Source of the DNA: Candidatus Eremiobacterota bacterium
GTDB lineage: Bacteria; Vulcanimicrobiota; Vulcanimicrobiia; Vulcanimicrobiales; Vulcanimicrobiaceae
DNA length: 64,000 nucleotides
Direction: 5' to 3'
NCBI GenBank assembly: GCA_019240525.1
Contig: JAFAYE010000001.1
Location: 1,957,300-2,021,299, forward strand
Under the pieces are notes generated by a model, which was not told the origin of the DNA, ran no database searches, and was given only the letters and a program-made list of their open reading frames with translations. The position numbers and the translations under genes were made by a program. This document shows, in pieces, positions 33,880 to 41,978 of this stretch. Position 1 is the stretch's first letter. Every line of letters starts with the position of its first letter.

Positions 33880-34740
33880 ATGCAGCACTGGTTTACCTAT
33901 CCGACGAATATCGACCCCGTCGCGATCCATCTGGGACCGCTGCGGATTCATTGGTATGGCATCGCCTATTTGGTCGCGTTCATCTGCGTCTATTTCTGGA
34001 TGAGCCGCCCCGCCGGGCGACGGCGCCTGGGACTGACCAAGGAGCAGATCCAAGACTTCCTCTTTTATGCGTTGGTCGGTGTGCTCGTCGGCGGGCGCAC
34101 CTTCTTCGTGATCAACGACATCATCAGCAAGCACGACGCGTCCTTTTACTTTTCCAATCCGATCAATTTCATCGCCGTCTGGAACGGCGGGATGGCCTTC
34201 CATGGCGGCTTGGTCGGCGTACTGCTGGCGATCTGGCTCTTCATTCGAAAGCATCCGGGATTGAAATACGTGGTGCTCGGCGACGAAGTCGTGATGATGC
34301 TGCCGGTCGGGATCACGCTGGTCCGTCTGGTCAATTTCATCAACGACGAGCTTTGGGGCGACGCCTGCCGGCCGGATCGGCCGTGGTGCCTGCGTTTTCC
34401 CGCCGCCCCCGATCAAGGCGTGCTCTATCGCCATCCGTCGCAGCTCTACGAGGCGATCCTCGATATTCTCACGCTACCGATTCTCTTGATCGTCTACCGC
34501 TTCAAACCCAAAGACGGCGTCGTTGCGTGGACCTGGTTCACGCTGTACGGCATCACGCGCTCGCTCGCCGAGCTCTGGCGTCAGGCCGACTTCACCTGGA
34601 TGGCCATCACGGGCGGCCAGCTCTATGCGTTGCCGATGATCCTCATCGGCATCATCGGCGTCGTTTATTGCGCGACGCGCCCCGGCCCGCGAACTGAAGC
34701 TCGCCCGATCTCAACGCAGCGCGTGCGCAGCTCATCCTGA
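33880..34740 (+). CDS. lgt: Prolipoprotein diacylglyceryl transferase
   Basis: The protein has 286 residues from the ATG at 33880 (MQHWFTYPTNIDPVAIHLGP), which aligns with the usual Lgt start; ATGs at 33859 and 33832 are in frame but add unconserved residues. It adds diacylglycerol to the lipobox Cys. Motifs: IHWYGIAYLVAF, FHGGLVG, RLVNFINDELWG (the usual G after the first R-x is V here), and YRHPSQLYEA. Multi-pass membrane protein. First of a plus-strand set lgt-yggS-sepF-divIVA-leuB. Confidence 0.95.
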   Translation: MQHWFTYPTNIDPVAIHLGPLRIHWYGIAYLVAFICVYFWMSRPAGRRRLGLTKEQIQDFLFYALVGVLVGGRTFFVINDIISKHDASFYFSNPINFIAVWNGGMAFHGGLVGVLLAIWLFIRKHPGLKYVVLGDEVVMMLPVGITLVRLVNFINDELWGDACRPDRPWCLRFPAAPDQGVLYRHPSQLYEAILDILTLPILLIVYRFKPKDGVVAWTWFTLYGITRSLAELWRQADFTWMAITGGQLYALPMILIGIIGVVYCATRPGPRTEARPISTQRVRSSS

Positions 34741-34784
34741 GCGCAACCGAAGGGATCGAGGGCGTCGCCGAGCGCTATCTCGCG

Positions 34785-35432
34785 TTGCGGAATGCCATCG
34801 GCGACGAGCTCGCCCGCTGCGGACGTTTCGGCGCGACGGTGACCGTCGTCGGCGTCAGTAAGGGCCAGGCCGCCGCGACGATTGCCGGAGCGATTGACGC
34901 CGGCTTGCGAGATATCGGCGAAAACTATCTGCAAGAAGCACTGCGCAAGCTTTCCTCCCTGCCGCCCGTCCGCACGCATTATGTCGGGCACCTTCAAACG
35001 AACAAGGCCAAAGCGGTCGCGGCGGCCTTTGACATGGTGCAGAGCATCGACCGTGCAGCGGCAGGCCGCGCACTCTCGAAGGCGGCGCTCGAGCTCGGCA
35101 AGCAGCTGCCGATTTTGCTGCAGCTCAACGTCTCGCCCGTCGAACGGTTCGGATGCCCGCCATCCGAGGCCGAGCAGCTTGCTGAAACGCTCCGCGGCCA
35201 GTCGGGCTTGCGGCTCGAGGGCGTCATGGCGATTGGGCCGCTCGGCCTGGGCCGCGATGAAATTCGTAAAGCCTTCGAGCTGGCAGCCAAGACGTTGGAC
35301 CGTATAGGTGGAAGTACGCTGTCCATCGGCATGTCTGGAGATTGGCGGGAAGCGTTGCAGGCGGGTTCGACGATGTTGCGCATCGGCGAAGCGCTCTTCG
35401 GCCCGCGTCCGGTGAAGGAGATTGCGCGGTGA
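34785..35432 (+). CDS. yggS: YggS/PLPBP-family pyridoxal phosphate homeostasis protein
   Basis: The TTG at 34785 is the first conventional start, giving 215 residues. However, the usual N-terminal helix (…AERYLALRNAIG) continues upstream to a CTG at 34737 that overlaps the lgt stop. PLP Lys26 is in VVGVSKGQ, then DIGENYLQEALRK, HYVGHLQTNK and LRIGEALFG. It buffers PLP in the cytoplasm. Genes of this family commonly precede sepF and divIVA, as here. The stop overlaps the sepF start (GTGA). Confidence 0.9.
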   Translation: MRNAIGDELARCGRFGATVTVVGVSKGQAAATIAGAIDAGLRDIGENYLQEALRKLSSLPPVRTHYVGHLQTNKAKAVAAAFDMVQSIDRAAAGRALSKAALELGKQLPILLQLNVSPVERFGCPPSEAEQLAETLRGQSGLRLEGVMAIGPLGLGRDEIRKAFELAAKTLDRIGGSTLSIGMSGDWREALQAGSTMLRIGEALFGPRPVKEIAR

Positions 35433-35842
35433 GCATGTTTAGTAAGATTGGTTCGTTCTTTTCGATTCGCGACGACGAGGAAGAAGTTTACACCGACGAG
35501 GCGGCGTCGTCGCGCGTCGTGCCGTTTTCGATGGCCGGACGGCGTGGGGGGACGCAAGTCAGCGTCTATTCGCCGCGAAGCTACCAAGACGTCGTCGAAA
35601 TCGCCGACTCGTTGCGAAACCGGCAAGTCGTCATCGTGAATCTGCAAAACGCCGACCGGACGCTGCTTCAGCGCGTCGTCGATTTCACGTCGGGCGTGGC
35701 TTATACGATTGACGGCAAGATTCAGAAGCTCGCCGAATCCATCTATCTGGTCGTTCCGGCCGGGATCGTCGTCAATGCCGCCGGCTTGCGCGATTCGATG
35801 ATGGCCGACGGCACGTTTGATTTCATGACGAACAGAACGTAG
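35429..35842 (+). CDS. sepF: SepF cell-division protein
   Basis: The protein has 137 residues from the GTG at 35429, which has AAGGAG eight bases upstream; the ATG at 35435 is an alternative. The N-terminal amphipathic helix (MFSKIGSFFS) should bind membrane. The SepF fold follows: VSVYSPRSYQDVVEIADSLRNRQVVIVNLQNAD, RRVVDF-like LQRVVDFTSGVAYTIDGKIQKL, and VVPAGI. It tethers FtsZ filaments to the membrane in lineages without ZipA. It lies between yggS and divIVA, the classic division cluster order. Confidence 0.94.
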   Translation: MSMFSKIGSFFSIRDDEEEVYTDEAASSRVVPFSMAGRRGGTQVSVYSPRSYQDVVEIADSLRNRQVVIVNLQNADRTLLQRVVDFTSGVAYTIDGKIQKLAESIYLVVPAGIVVNAAGLRDSMMADGTFDFMTNRT

Positions 35843-35852
35843 GAAGCACGCA

Positions 35853-36404
35853 ATGCAAAAAATCACACCGGTCGATATCCAGCACAAGACCTTCAAAAAG
35901 GCGCTGCAGGGGTACGATCGTGCCGACGTCGACGGCTTTCTCGACGAAATCATCGAGACGCTCGAAGACGAAGCCCAGCATCGCGCCGCGCTCGAAGCCG
36001 AAATCGCCGACCTCAAGGAACGCGTGAGCCATTTCAAGGCGATGGAAGAATCGCTGCAAAACACGCTGGTGCTTGCTCAGCGCACCGCCGACGAGGTTAA
36101 AGCGTCGTCGCACAAGGAAGCCGATTTGATTCGCGAACAGGCGCGGATGGCCGGCGAGCGCGAGATCGCGGGCTACAACGACGCAATCGCGGACGTTCGC
36201 CGGGAGCATCAGCGCGCCGTCGAATCCGCCGAGAAGGCGCGTAGCGAGCTGCGAAGTTTGCTGATGACGCATCTCGCATTGCTCGAGCGCGCCGATAGCG
36301 CCAAGCCAAACGGCGAATCCCCGAGCGCGGCGGCGCCGCCTTCGGAACCACCGCCCGAACCGGCAGCAAAAAAAGACGACACGACGCGAATCACCGTCTA
36401 CTAG
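35853..36404 (+). CDS. divIVA: DivIVA-family polar/septal scaffold protein
   Basis: The protein has 183 residues with an ATG start ten bases after sepF. The N-terminal membrane-binding domain (ITPVDIQHKTFKKALQGYD then VDGFLDEI) is followed by a long coiled coil (about 30-155). A Pro/Ala/Ser-rich acidic tail (158-175) ends in TTRITVY. It recognises curved membrane at septa and poles and recruits partners. A tail this short and disordered is common outside Bacillota. Confidence 0.93.
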   Translation: MQKITPVDIQHKTFKKALQGYDRADVDGFLDEIIETLEDEAQHRAALEAEIADLKERVSHFKAMEESLQNTLVLAQRTADEVKASSHKEADLIREQARMAGEREIAGYNDAIADVRREHQRAVESAEKARSELRSLLMTHLALLERADSAKPNGESPSAAAPPSEPPPEPAAKKDDTTRITVY

Positions 36405-36438
36405 CCTGCGCTCCGTCGCCAACCCGCGCGTCGCCGTC

Positions 36439-37488
36439 TTGCCCGGGGACGGCATCGGCCCCGAGGTAACGCTTGCCGCGGTTCGCGTGCTCAACTCCGT
36501 TCGTCCCGACGTTACCTGCGAGCAAGCCCTGGTGGGCGGCGCCGCGCTCGCACGCGGGCTGCGCGCGCTTCCCGCGCAGACGCGCGCGCTCTGCGACGCA
36601 AGCGACGCGGTGCTCTTCGGCAGCGTCGGCCTGCCTGAGTACGAAGAGAAGCCGCTCGTCGAACGTCCGGAATACGCGCTCTTCTTGCTGCGCCGTGACT
36701 ACGAGCTCTACGCCAATCTTCGCCCGGTCCGAGTCTTCGCCGGGTTGGAAGGCGCGTCGCCGCTGCGAACCGAGATCGTGCGCGGGATTGATCTGCTCGT
36801 CGTGCGCGAGCTGACCGGTGGCATTTACTATGGGAAACCCAAAGAACAGCGCTGCGTGGACGGCGTCGACGAAGCCGTCGATACGATGATCTACCGGTCA
36901 CCGGAGATCGAGCGGATCGCGCGCGTTGCCTTCGATCTCGCTCGCGCGCGCCGCAAGCGTCTCACTTCGGTTGACAAGCAGAACATTCTCGAGACGTCGC
37001 GTCTGTGGCGCCGCGTCGTTAACGACGTCGCCCGCGACTATCCCGACGTCGCGCTCGACCATCTCCTCGTCGATACCGCGGCGATGCAGCTCGTGCAACG
37101 GCCCCGCGATTTCGATGTAATCGTTACCGAGAACATGTTCGGCGACATTCTCTCGGACGAAGCGGCAATACTGACGGGGTCGATCGGAACCTTACCGAGC
37201 GCGAGCATGGGCGTGCGCGGTTCACCGCGGCGCCGGTTCGGTCTTTACGAGCCGATCGGCGGGACGGCGCCGACTCTCGCCGGCAAGAACGTCGCCAACC
37301 CCACGGCTTCGATTCTTTCCGCGGCGATGCTGCTGCGCCACTCCCTCGACGACGAAGCGAGCGCCGTGCGGATCGAGTGCGCGGTTAACGGTGCCTTCGC
37401 CGACGGTGTTCGCACCGCCGACGTCGCCGAATCTGCCGGCGCGGTCTCGACCGGGGCGTTCACCGACGCCGTCATCGAAAAACTGTAG
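36439..37488 (+). CDS. leuB: 3-isopropylmalate dehydrogenase
   Basis: The TTG at 36439 is the only conventional start. It would remove the first beta strand (RVAVLPGDGIGPEV), so the true start is probably the CTG at 36406, just after the divIVA stop. From 36439 the protein has 349 residues. It oxidises 3-isopropylmalate in leucine synthesis. Motifs: PGDGIGPEV, LFGSVGLPEYE, LYANLRPVRVF, RELTGGIYYGKP, the TSVDKQNILETSRLWR block, ENMFGDILSDEAAILTGSIG, and YEPIGGTAPTLAGKNVANPTA. No other leucine gene is seen nearby. Confidence 0.92.
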   Translation: MPGDGIGPEVTLAAVRVLNSVRPDVTCEQALVGGAALARGLRALPAQTRALCDASDAVLFGSVGLPEYEEKPLVERPEYALFLLRRDYELYANLRPVRVFAGLEGASPLRTEIVRGIDLLVVRELTGGIYYGKPKEQRCVDGVDEAVDTMIYRSPEIERIARVAFDLARARRKRLTSVDKQNILETSRLWRRVVNDVARDYPDVALDHLLVDTAAMQLVQRPRDFDVIVTENMFGDILSDEAAILTGSIGTLPSASMGVRGSPRRRFGLYEPIGGTAPTLAGKNVANPTASILSAAMLLRHSLDDEASAVRIECAVNGAFADGVRTADVAESAGAVSTGAFTDAVIEKL

Positions 37489-37578
37489 CCCTTCGCAGGA
37501 TACTCGCGGCAGCGGCCGATTGGGGCAGCACCTTGGTGGGCACATGGTTGTCTCGCAACGTTTTTGTGGGAGATTCTC

Positions 37579-39693
37579 ATGCCCGACCGCAAGCAGAATA
37601 ATCTCGTTCGCTATTCCGACCAGGAACTTACGCGAGCACCCGGCGGGGAAACGCATCAAACCACGCAGAGTGGCGCGCCACCGTTAACGACTCAGCAAGG
37701 AACCCCGGTTTCGGACGATCAGAACTCGCTGAAAATCGGAGCGCGCGGCCCGACCGTCCTGGAAGATTTTCATTTTCGCGAAAAGATCTTCCATTTCGAT
37801 CACGAGCGAATTCCCGAACGCGTCGTGCACGCCCGGGGATTCGGAGCGCATGGCTTCTTCGAAACGTACGAGTCGCTTGCCGACGTTACCAAAGCCGATA
37901 TCTTTGCGCGAGCCGGTGAAAGAACGCCGGCTTTCGTGCGCTTTTCCACGGTCGCCGGCAACAAGGGCTCGAGCGACATGGCGCGCGACGTGCGAGGCTT
38001 TGCGGTAAAGCTCTACACGAAGCAAGGCAACTGGGATCTCGTCGGCAACAACATTCCGGTCTTTTTCATCCAGGATGCAATCAAGTTCCCCGACATAATT
38101 CACGCGGCCAAGGACGAGCCGGACTGCGGCTTTCCTCAAGCGCAAACCGCGCACGACAATTTTTGGGACTTTATTTCGCTGACGCCCGAGGCGACCCACA
38201 TGGCGATGTGGATCATGTCGGATCGCGCAATTCCGCGCGCGTTCCGATTCATGGAAGGCTTCGGCGTTCATACCTTTCGTCTGGTCAATGCCCAGGGGCG
38301 CTCGACGTTCGTCAAATTCCACTGGAAGCCGAAGTTGGGGATGCAGTCGGTCCTCTGGAACGAGGCGCTCAAGATTAGCGGCGCCGATCCGGACTTTCAT
38401 CGGCGCGACTTGTGGAACTCTATTTCGGCGGGAGACTTCCCGGAATGGGAGCTGGGACTGCAGCTCTTCGGCGACGATTTTGCCGGCAGGTTCGAGTTCG
38501 ACGTGCTCGACCCGACGAAGTTGGTGCCCGAAGAAGACGTTCCGATCCGCCGGGTCGGGCGACTCGTACTCGACCGCACCGTCGACAACTTCTTCTTGGA
38601 GACCGAGCAAGTCGCGTTTTGCACGCAGAATATCGTCCCGGGGATCGACTTCAGCAACGATCCACTCTTGCAGGGCCGCAACTTTTCCTACCTAGACACG
38701 CAGCTCAAGCGTTTGGGAAGCCCGAACTTTACGTTTCTCCCGATCAACGCGCCGAAGTGCCCCTTTTCAACCTTGCAGCAAGACGGTCACATGGCGTTTC
38801 GCAATCCGCCGGGACGAGCGAACTACGAGCCCAACTCGTGGGGCGCCGGAGGCGGCGGCCCGCGCGAGGATCCACAGAACGGATTTCGCAGTTTCCCGGC
38901 CGAGGAAGCGGGTCCGAAAGTGCGCGAACGCAGCGAAACTTTTGCCGACCACTTCAGCCAAGCCCGCCAGTTTTACGTGAGTCAAACGGAGATCGAGCGA
39001 CGTCATATCGTCAACTCCTTCGTCTTCGAGCTCAGCAAGGTGCAGGCGCCCGCCATTCGCAAACGGATGGTATCGCAGTTGCGCAACGTGCACGAGGAAC
39101 TGGCCCGCGCGATTGCCGATGGATTACGCTTGCGCGAGATGCCCGACGCCGCGCCCGCCGCTCGCCCGACTCGTGAGGATCTCAAAGAATCGCCGGCGTT
39201 GAGCATTTTGAAAAATGGCCCGAAGACGTTCGCGGGCCGCAAGTTGGGCGTGCTGACTGCCGACGGCGTTGACGCGGAGTTGCTCGCCGGTCTACGCACC
39301 GCGGCGAAGTCCGGGGGCGTTACCGTGGAGATCGTCGCTCCACAGGTTGGTGGCGTGAAGGCTGCAGACGATTCGTGGATCACCGCCGACCAAAAGATCG
39401 ACGGGGCACCGTCGGTTGTCTACGACGCCGTTGCCTTGATGCTCTCCGAAGCCGGCGCCGCGTTGTTCGCCGGCAGTGCGGTCGCGGTCGACTTTGTGAG
39501 CGATGCTTACGCCCACTGCAAGTTCATCGGATATACCGCTGCGGCGGTGCCCCTGATGGAACGCGCGGGAATATCCTTCGACGGCGACGAGGGCTTGATA
39601 CAACTCACGAAGGATGGCGATGCCGGCGCGTTCTTAAACGCGTGCGGTGCGCTGCGCGTATGGGCGCGTGAGCCCAAGGTCAACAACGCTTAG
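37579..39693 (+). CDS. katE: Large-subunit (clade II, KatE/HPII-type) catalase
   Basis: The start is the ATG at 37579 with GGGAG seven bases before it, giving 704 residues. It converts hydrogen peroxide to water and oxygen with heme. His84 lies in [15 protein letters not shown], the distal Asn in [11 protein letters not shown] (157/158), and the proximal heme Tyr near 371 in [14 protein letters not shown]. The C-terminal part from about 540 ([20 protein letters not shown]) is the DJ-1/PfpI-like domain that defines the large-subunit clade. No signal peptide. The 90-base gap after leuB shows no clear promoter or OxyR-like site. Convergent with the gene at 39690, stops overlapping. Confidence 0.95.
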   Translation: MPDRKQNNLVRYSDQELTRAPGGETHQTTQSGAPPLTTQQGTPVSDDQNSLKIGARGPTVLEDFHFREKIFHFDHERIPERVVHARGFGAHGFFETYESLADVTKADIFARAGERTPAFVRFSTVAGNKGSSDMARDVRGFAVKLYTKQGNWDLVGNNIPVFFIQDAIKFPDIIHAAKDEPDCGFPQAQTAHDNFWDFISLTPEATHMAMWIMSDRAIPRAFRFMEGFGVHTFRLVNAQGRSTFVKFHWKPKLGMQSVLWNEALKISGADPDFHRRDLWNSISAGDFPEWELGLQLFGDDFAGRFEFDVLDPTKLVPEEDVPIRRVGRLVLDRTVDNFFLETEQVAFCTQNIVPGIDFSNDPLLQGRNFSYLDTQLKRLGSPNFTFLPINAPKCPFSTLQQDGHMAFRNPPGRANYEPNSWGAGGGGPREDPQNGFRSFPAEEAGPKVRERSETFADHFSQARQFYVSQTEIERRHIVNSFVFELSKVQAPAIRKRMVSQLRNVHEELARAIADGLRLREMPDAAPAARPTREDLKESPALSILKNGPKTFAGRKLGVLTADGVDAELLAGLRTAAKSGGVTVEIVAPQVGGVKAADDSWITADQKIDGAPSVVYDAVALMLSEAGAALFAGSAVAVDFVSDAYAHCKFIGYTAAAVPLMERAGISFDGDEGLIQLTKDGDAGAFLNACGALRVWAREPKVNNA

Positions 39694-40052
39694 ACGTGCG
39701 CGGTTTCGGCGGCGACCGTGCGGCCGATGAAGTCGATGAAGCGCACGCGCACGGTCGCGTGCTCGCGCGGATGCTCGCCGATCCAGACCGCGCGCCAGCG
39801 CGCGAGCGCGTCGCGTTTCATCGCCGCAATAGTATCGTCGTCGGTCTCGATGTAGGATTGTAAATCGAGGCTGACGACCAGCGTCGTTTGAGGACGAATA
39901 TCCAGCCCCATCACGAGGCCGGCGTAGCGGTGTTTCAGCGGCGCCAGTGCGGCGAGCTCGGCGTCGCTGCGTTGCTGCTGCGGCGCCGTCGAAGTGCAGG
40001 CCGCGACGAGAACGGCCAGCGTGAGATGGCGAGCTCGGCGCAGATCGGTCAT
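39690..40052 (-). CDS. Small lipoprotein of unknown function
   Basis: The protein has 120 residues with an ATG start. The signal peptide ends [10 protein letters not shown] (Cys19), so it is probably lipidated. The rest ([27 protein letters not shown], then [12 protein letters not shown]) has alternating hydrophobic strands and no domain that I recognise. It stands alone between the catalase and the flagellar genes, divergent from 40097 with a 44-base gap. Confidence 0.7.
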   Translation of the reverse strand: MTDLRRARHLTLAVLVAACTSTAPQQQRSDAELAALAPLKHRYAGLVMGLDIRPQTTLVVSLDLQSYIETDDDTIAAMKRDALARWRAVWIGEHPREHATVRVRFIDFIGRTVAAETAHV

Positions 40053-40096
40053 CGCCCGGAAACGGTTCGGCTACGGCGCAGCGCTACCATGCGTTG

Positions 40097-40447
40097 ATGG
40101 ACGGCATTGCTTGGGCGGCAAGCGCAATGGTCGCCGCGCGAACGCGACTCGAAATCGCCACCGAGAACTTGGCGAACGTTTCGACCGACGGATTTCGGCC
40201 GGTCGGCGCGCGTGGCGTCTTGACGGCCCGCGGGGTGACGATCTTTCGGGAGCCTGCGCGCGAACAGGCCGCGCCGCGAGCGGCCGGACGCGCGATTACG
40301 GCGCCGCGCCTTTCCAACGGGGTCGACGCAATCGCCGAAATGATCGACGTCCTCGCTGCCGAGCGTTCCTTCGAAAGCGCACAAAAGGCCGCGACGGCGA
40401 TCGATCTCTCACGTCAAAAGGCCGCCGAAGCGGCGCGAATTCAATAG
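40097..40447 (+). CDS. Minimal flagellar rod/hook-like protein
   Basis: The protein has 116 residues from the ATG at 40097 (a TTG at 40094 adds one residue). The N-terminus MDGIAWAASAMVAARTRLEIATENLANVSTDGF carries the flagellar rod signature (ENLANVSTDGF). The C-terminus AEMIDVLAAERSFESAQKAATAIDLSRQKA matches the C-terminal helix of rod proteins. Only about 50 residues lie between, so it is close to FlgB/FlgC size but with the FlgF/FlgG-like end pattern. Probably a proximal rod component, or a degenerate FlgF. Ten bases separate it from the next gene. Confidence 0.7.
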   Translation: MDGIAWAASAMVAARTRLEIATENLANVSTDGFRPVGARGVLTARGVTIFREPAREQAAPRAAGRAITAPRLSNGVDAIAEMIDVLAAERSFESAQKAATAIDLSRQKAAEAARIQ

Positions 40448-40457
40448 GAGCCTTTGA

Positions 40458-41186
40458 ATGGATCGGGCGCTTTTTGCCGCCGCCAGCGGCATGGCCGCGC
40501 AGCAGCGCAATCTCGACACGATCGCGGAGAACCTCGCCAATGCAGGCGTCGTTGGTTTCAAGGGCTCGGCGCAGCGTTTCGCCGAGCTGGTGGCGCCGGG
40601 TCAAGGAGGGTTGGGAACCGCTGCGCTCGGCGCACAAGTCATCTTCGCGCAAGGGAAGCTAGCGCGAAGTGCCGGCCCGTTCGATCTCGCGATCGACGGC
40701 GCCGGCTTCTTCGCTTTGGCCGATGCGCGCGGGCGCCGCTTCTATACGCGCGATGGTGAGTTCGCTCGCTCGGCCGATGGAACGCTTCGCAATCAGCGCG
40801 ACTATCGTTTGCAAGGCGTCAAGATTCCAGCCGATGCGTTGACGGCAACCGTCGCGCCCGACGGCGCGGTCACCGCAACGTTCGCAAAAGGCAGTCGTGT
40901 GGTTGGACATATTCGGCTGACTGAGTTTGCCGTTCCGCAGCAACTTCGGGCGATTGACGGCGCGCTCTTCGAAGCGACCGCGAAATCGGGCAACCCCCGC
41001 CAGATCGTTCCCGGCGGCGACGACGGGCCAAAGCTGCGCTTCGGCATGCTCGAAGAATCGAACGTCACCATCGTCGATGCGATGATGCAAATTCTGACCG
41101 CCCAGCGGGCCTACGAAGCGAACGCGAAAGGCGTACAAGCAGCGGACGAGATGCTGCGGATTGCGAACAACTTGCAACGTGCGTAG
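40458..41186 (+). CDS. flgG: Flagellar distal-rod protein, FlgG/FlgF family
   Basis: The protein has 242 residues with an ATG start behind GGAG. Rod signature AAASGMAAQQRNLDTIAENLANAGVVGFKG is at the N-terminus, the central domain holds DGAGFFALADARGRRFYTRDGEFARSADG, and the C-terminal helix is AQRAYEANAKGVQAADEMLRIANNLQR. It assembles into the flagellar rod outside the membrane. At 242 residues it is nearer FlgF (about 250) than FlgG (about 260), so FlgF is an alternative. Two further partial copies of its 3' end lie downstream (41889 and about 43783). The operon is broken after this gene by minus-strand genes. Confidence 0.85.
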   Translation: MDRALFAAASGMAAQQRNLDTIAENLANAGVVGFKGSAQRFAELVAPGQGGLGTAALGAQVIFAQGKLARSAGPFDLAIDGAGFFALADARGRRFYTRDGEFARSADGTLRNQRDYRLQGVKIPADALTATVAPDGAVTATFAKGSRVVGHIRLTEFAVPQQLRAIDGALFEATAKSGNPRQIVPGGDDGPKLRFGMLEESNVTIVDAMMQILTAQRAYEANAKGVQAADEMLRIANNLQRA

Positions 41187-41213
41187 CAGAGACGAAGCGA
41201 CGAGTCTGGCCCT

Positions 41214-41708
41214 TTACCTAAAGGCTGCGGGCTGCGGACTAGACATCCCGTCGATGATTTGCCAATCCGATCCCACCTTTAGCCACGTGTGCATAACACG
41301 CGTGGTGGAAGGCGTTCCATTCCCGTTCTTATCAACCCACTCAAACGTGATCCAGTAAAACGACGCTGCGAGACTCCCGGTTACCTGGATGTCGGCACGC
41401 TTAAACCCGATGGTCTTAAACCTCAGGCCTTTGCCGGTTTTCGAGGTGATCCAGTCCGTAATGTGATCTTTGCGAACGGGTGCGGTGCTGACCGACGGCC
41501 AGCCAAGGAAGTCTGCGTTCCAGAGACTGCGATACTTGGTCAAATCGTTTGCCTGAACGAAGCTCCAGTACGCGATCTCACGGCTCCAAATGACACCCTT
41601 GGTCGTGGCGGTTGCCGACGGGGTTGCTCCTGGGGTTGCACTCGCTGCCGCACCAGTCAAGACCCCGGTCACGGCGCATAGGACGATGACTTGCCAGTAC
41701 TTAGACAT
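41214..41708 (-). CDS. Secreted NTF2/SnoaL-like protein
   Basis: The protein has 164 residues. A signal peptide (about 1-24, ends GAAASA) precedes a Thr/Ala/Pro-rich linker and an NTF2-like fold. Characteristic parts are FVQANDLTKYRSLWNADFLGWPS and then TWLKVGSDWQIIDGMSSP, the usual last strand of SnoaL/DUF4440 domains. Similar domains bind small hydrophobic ligands or act as isomerases or decoys; no activity can be assigned. It lies in the insertion between flgG and the rest of the flagellar genes, opposite to their transcription. Confidence 0.7.
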   Translation of the reverse strand: MSKYWQVIVLCAVTGVLTGAAASATPGATPSATATTKGVIWSREIAYWSFVQANDLTKYRSLWNADFLGWPSVSTAPVRKDHITDWITSKTGKGLRFKTIGFKRADIQVTGSLAASFYWITFEWVDKNGNGTPSTTRVMHTWLKVGSDWQIIDGMSSPQPAAFR

Positions 41709-41785
41709 ATTGTCTCGATCTGAAGTAAGCGTGATTAGCAGTCTTGGCGCGCTATACCAGCCTCCGCGAAAGTGACGCTATTCGT

Positions 41786-41878
41786 TCATCTAATGATGGC
41801 AGCCTTCACGGCCGTTGCCACGGATCTGATTCTGGTGAGCAGTGCCTCGCTCTTGGTGTCTTTTCGTAGGCTTTTCAT
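41786..41878 (-). CDS. Possible 30-residue cationic peptide
   Basis: The ATG at 41878 has an excellent ribosome site (TTAGGAGTGCAT before ATG). The product is about 30 residues with nine Lys/Arg and an amphipathic pattern (MKSLRKDTKSEALL... ending KAAIIR). It lies 100 bases downstream of the ComP-like sensor gene and upstream of the secreted NTF2-like gene on the same strand. No signal sequence. It could be a leader, a signalling peptide or chance. The strong ribosome site is the main support. Confidence 0.4.
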   Translation of the reverse strand: MKSLRKDTKSEALLTRIRSVATAVKAAIIR

Positions 41879-41888
41879 ATGCACTCCT

Positions 41889-41948
41889 AAGGGCGTCCAG
41901 GCTGCAGATGAGATGCTGCGCATCGCCAACAACTTGCAGCGTGGATGA
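41889..41948 (+). pseudogene. Fragment of a flgG/flgF 3' end
   Basis: Twenty codons read KGVQAADEMLRIANNLQRG then stop, identical in protein to the end of the gene at 40458 except for the last residue. At DNA level about ten codons differ synonymously. It is therefore a piece of a diverged, once-selected homologue and not a recent local copy. There is no start or upstream coding part. Confidence 0.85.
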
Positions 41949-41978
41949 ACGAACTGATGCGCGGTCAAACGCGTCGAG

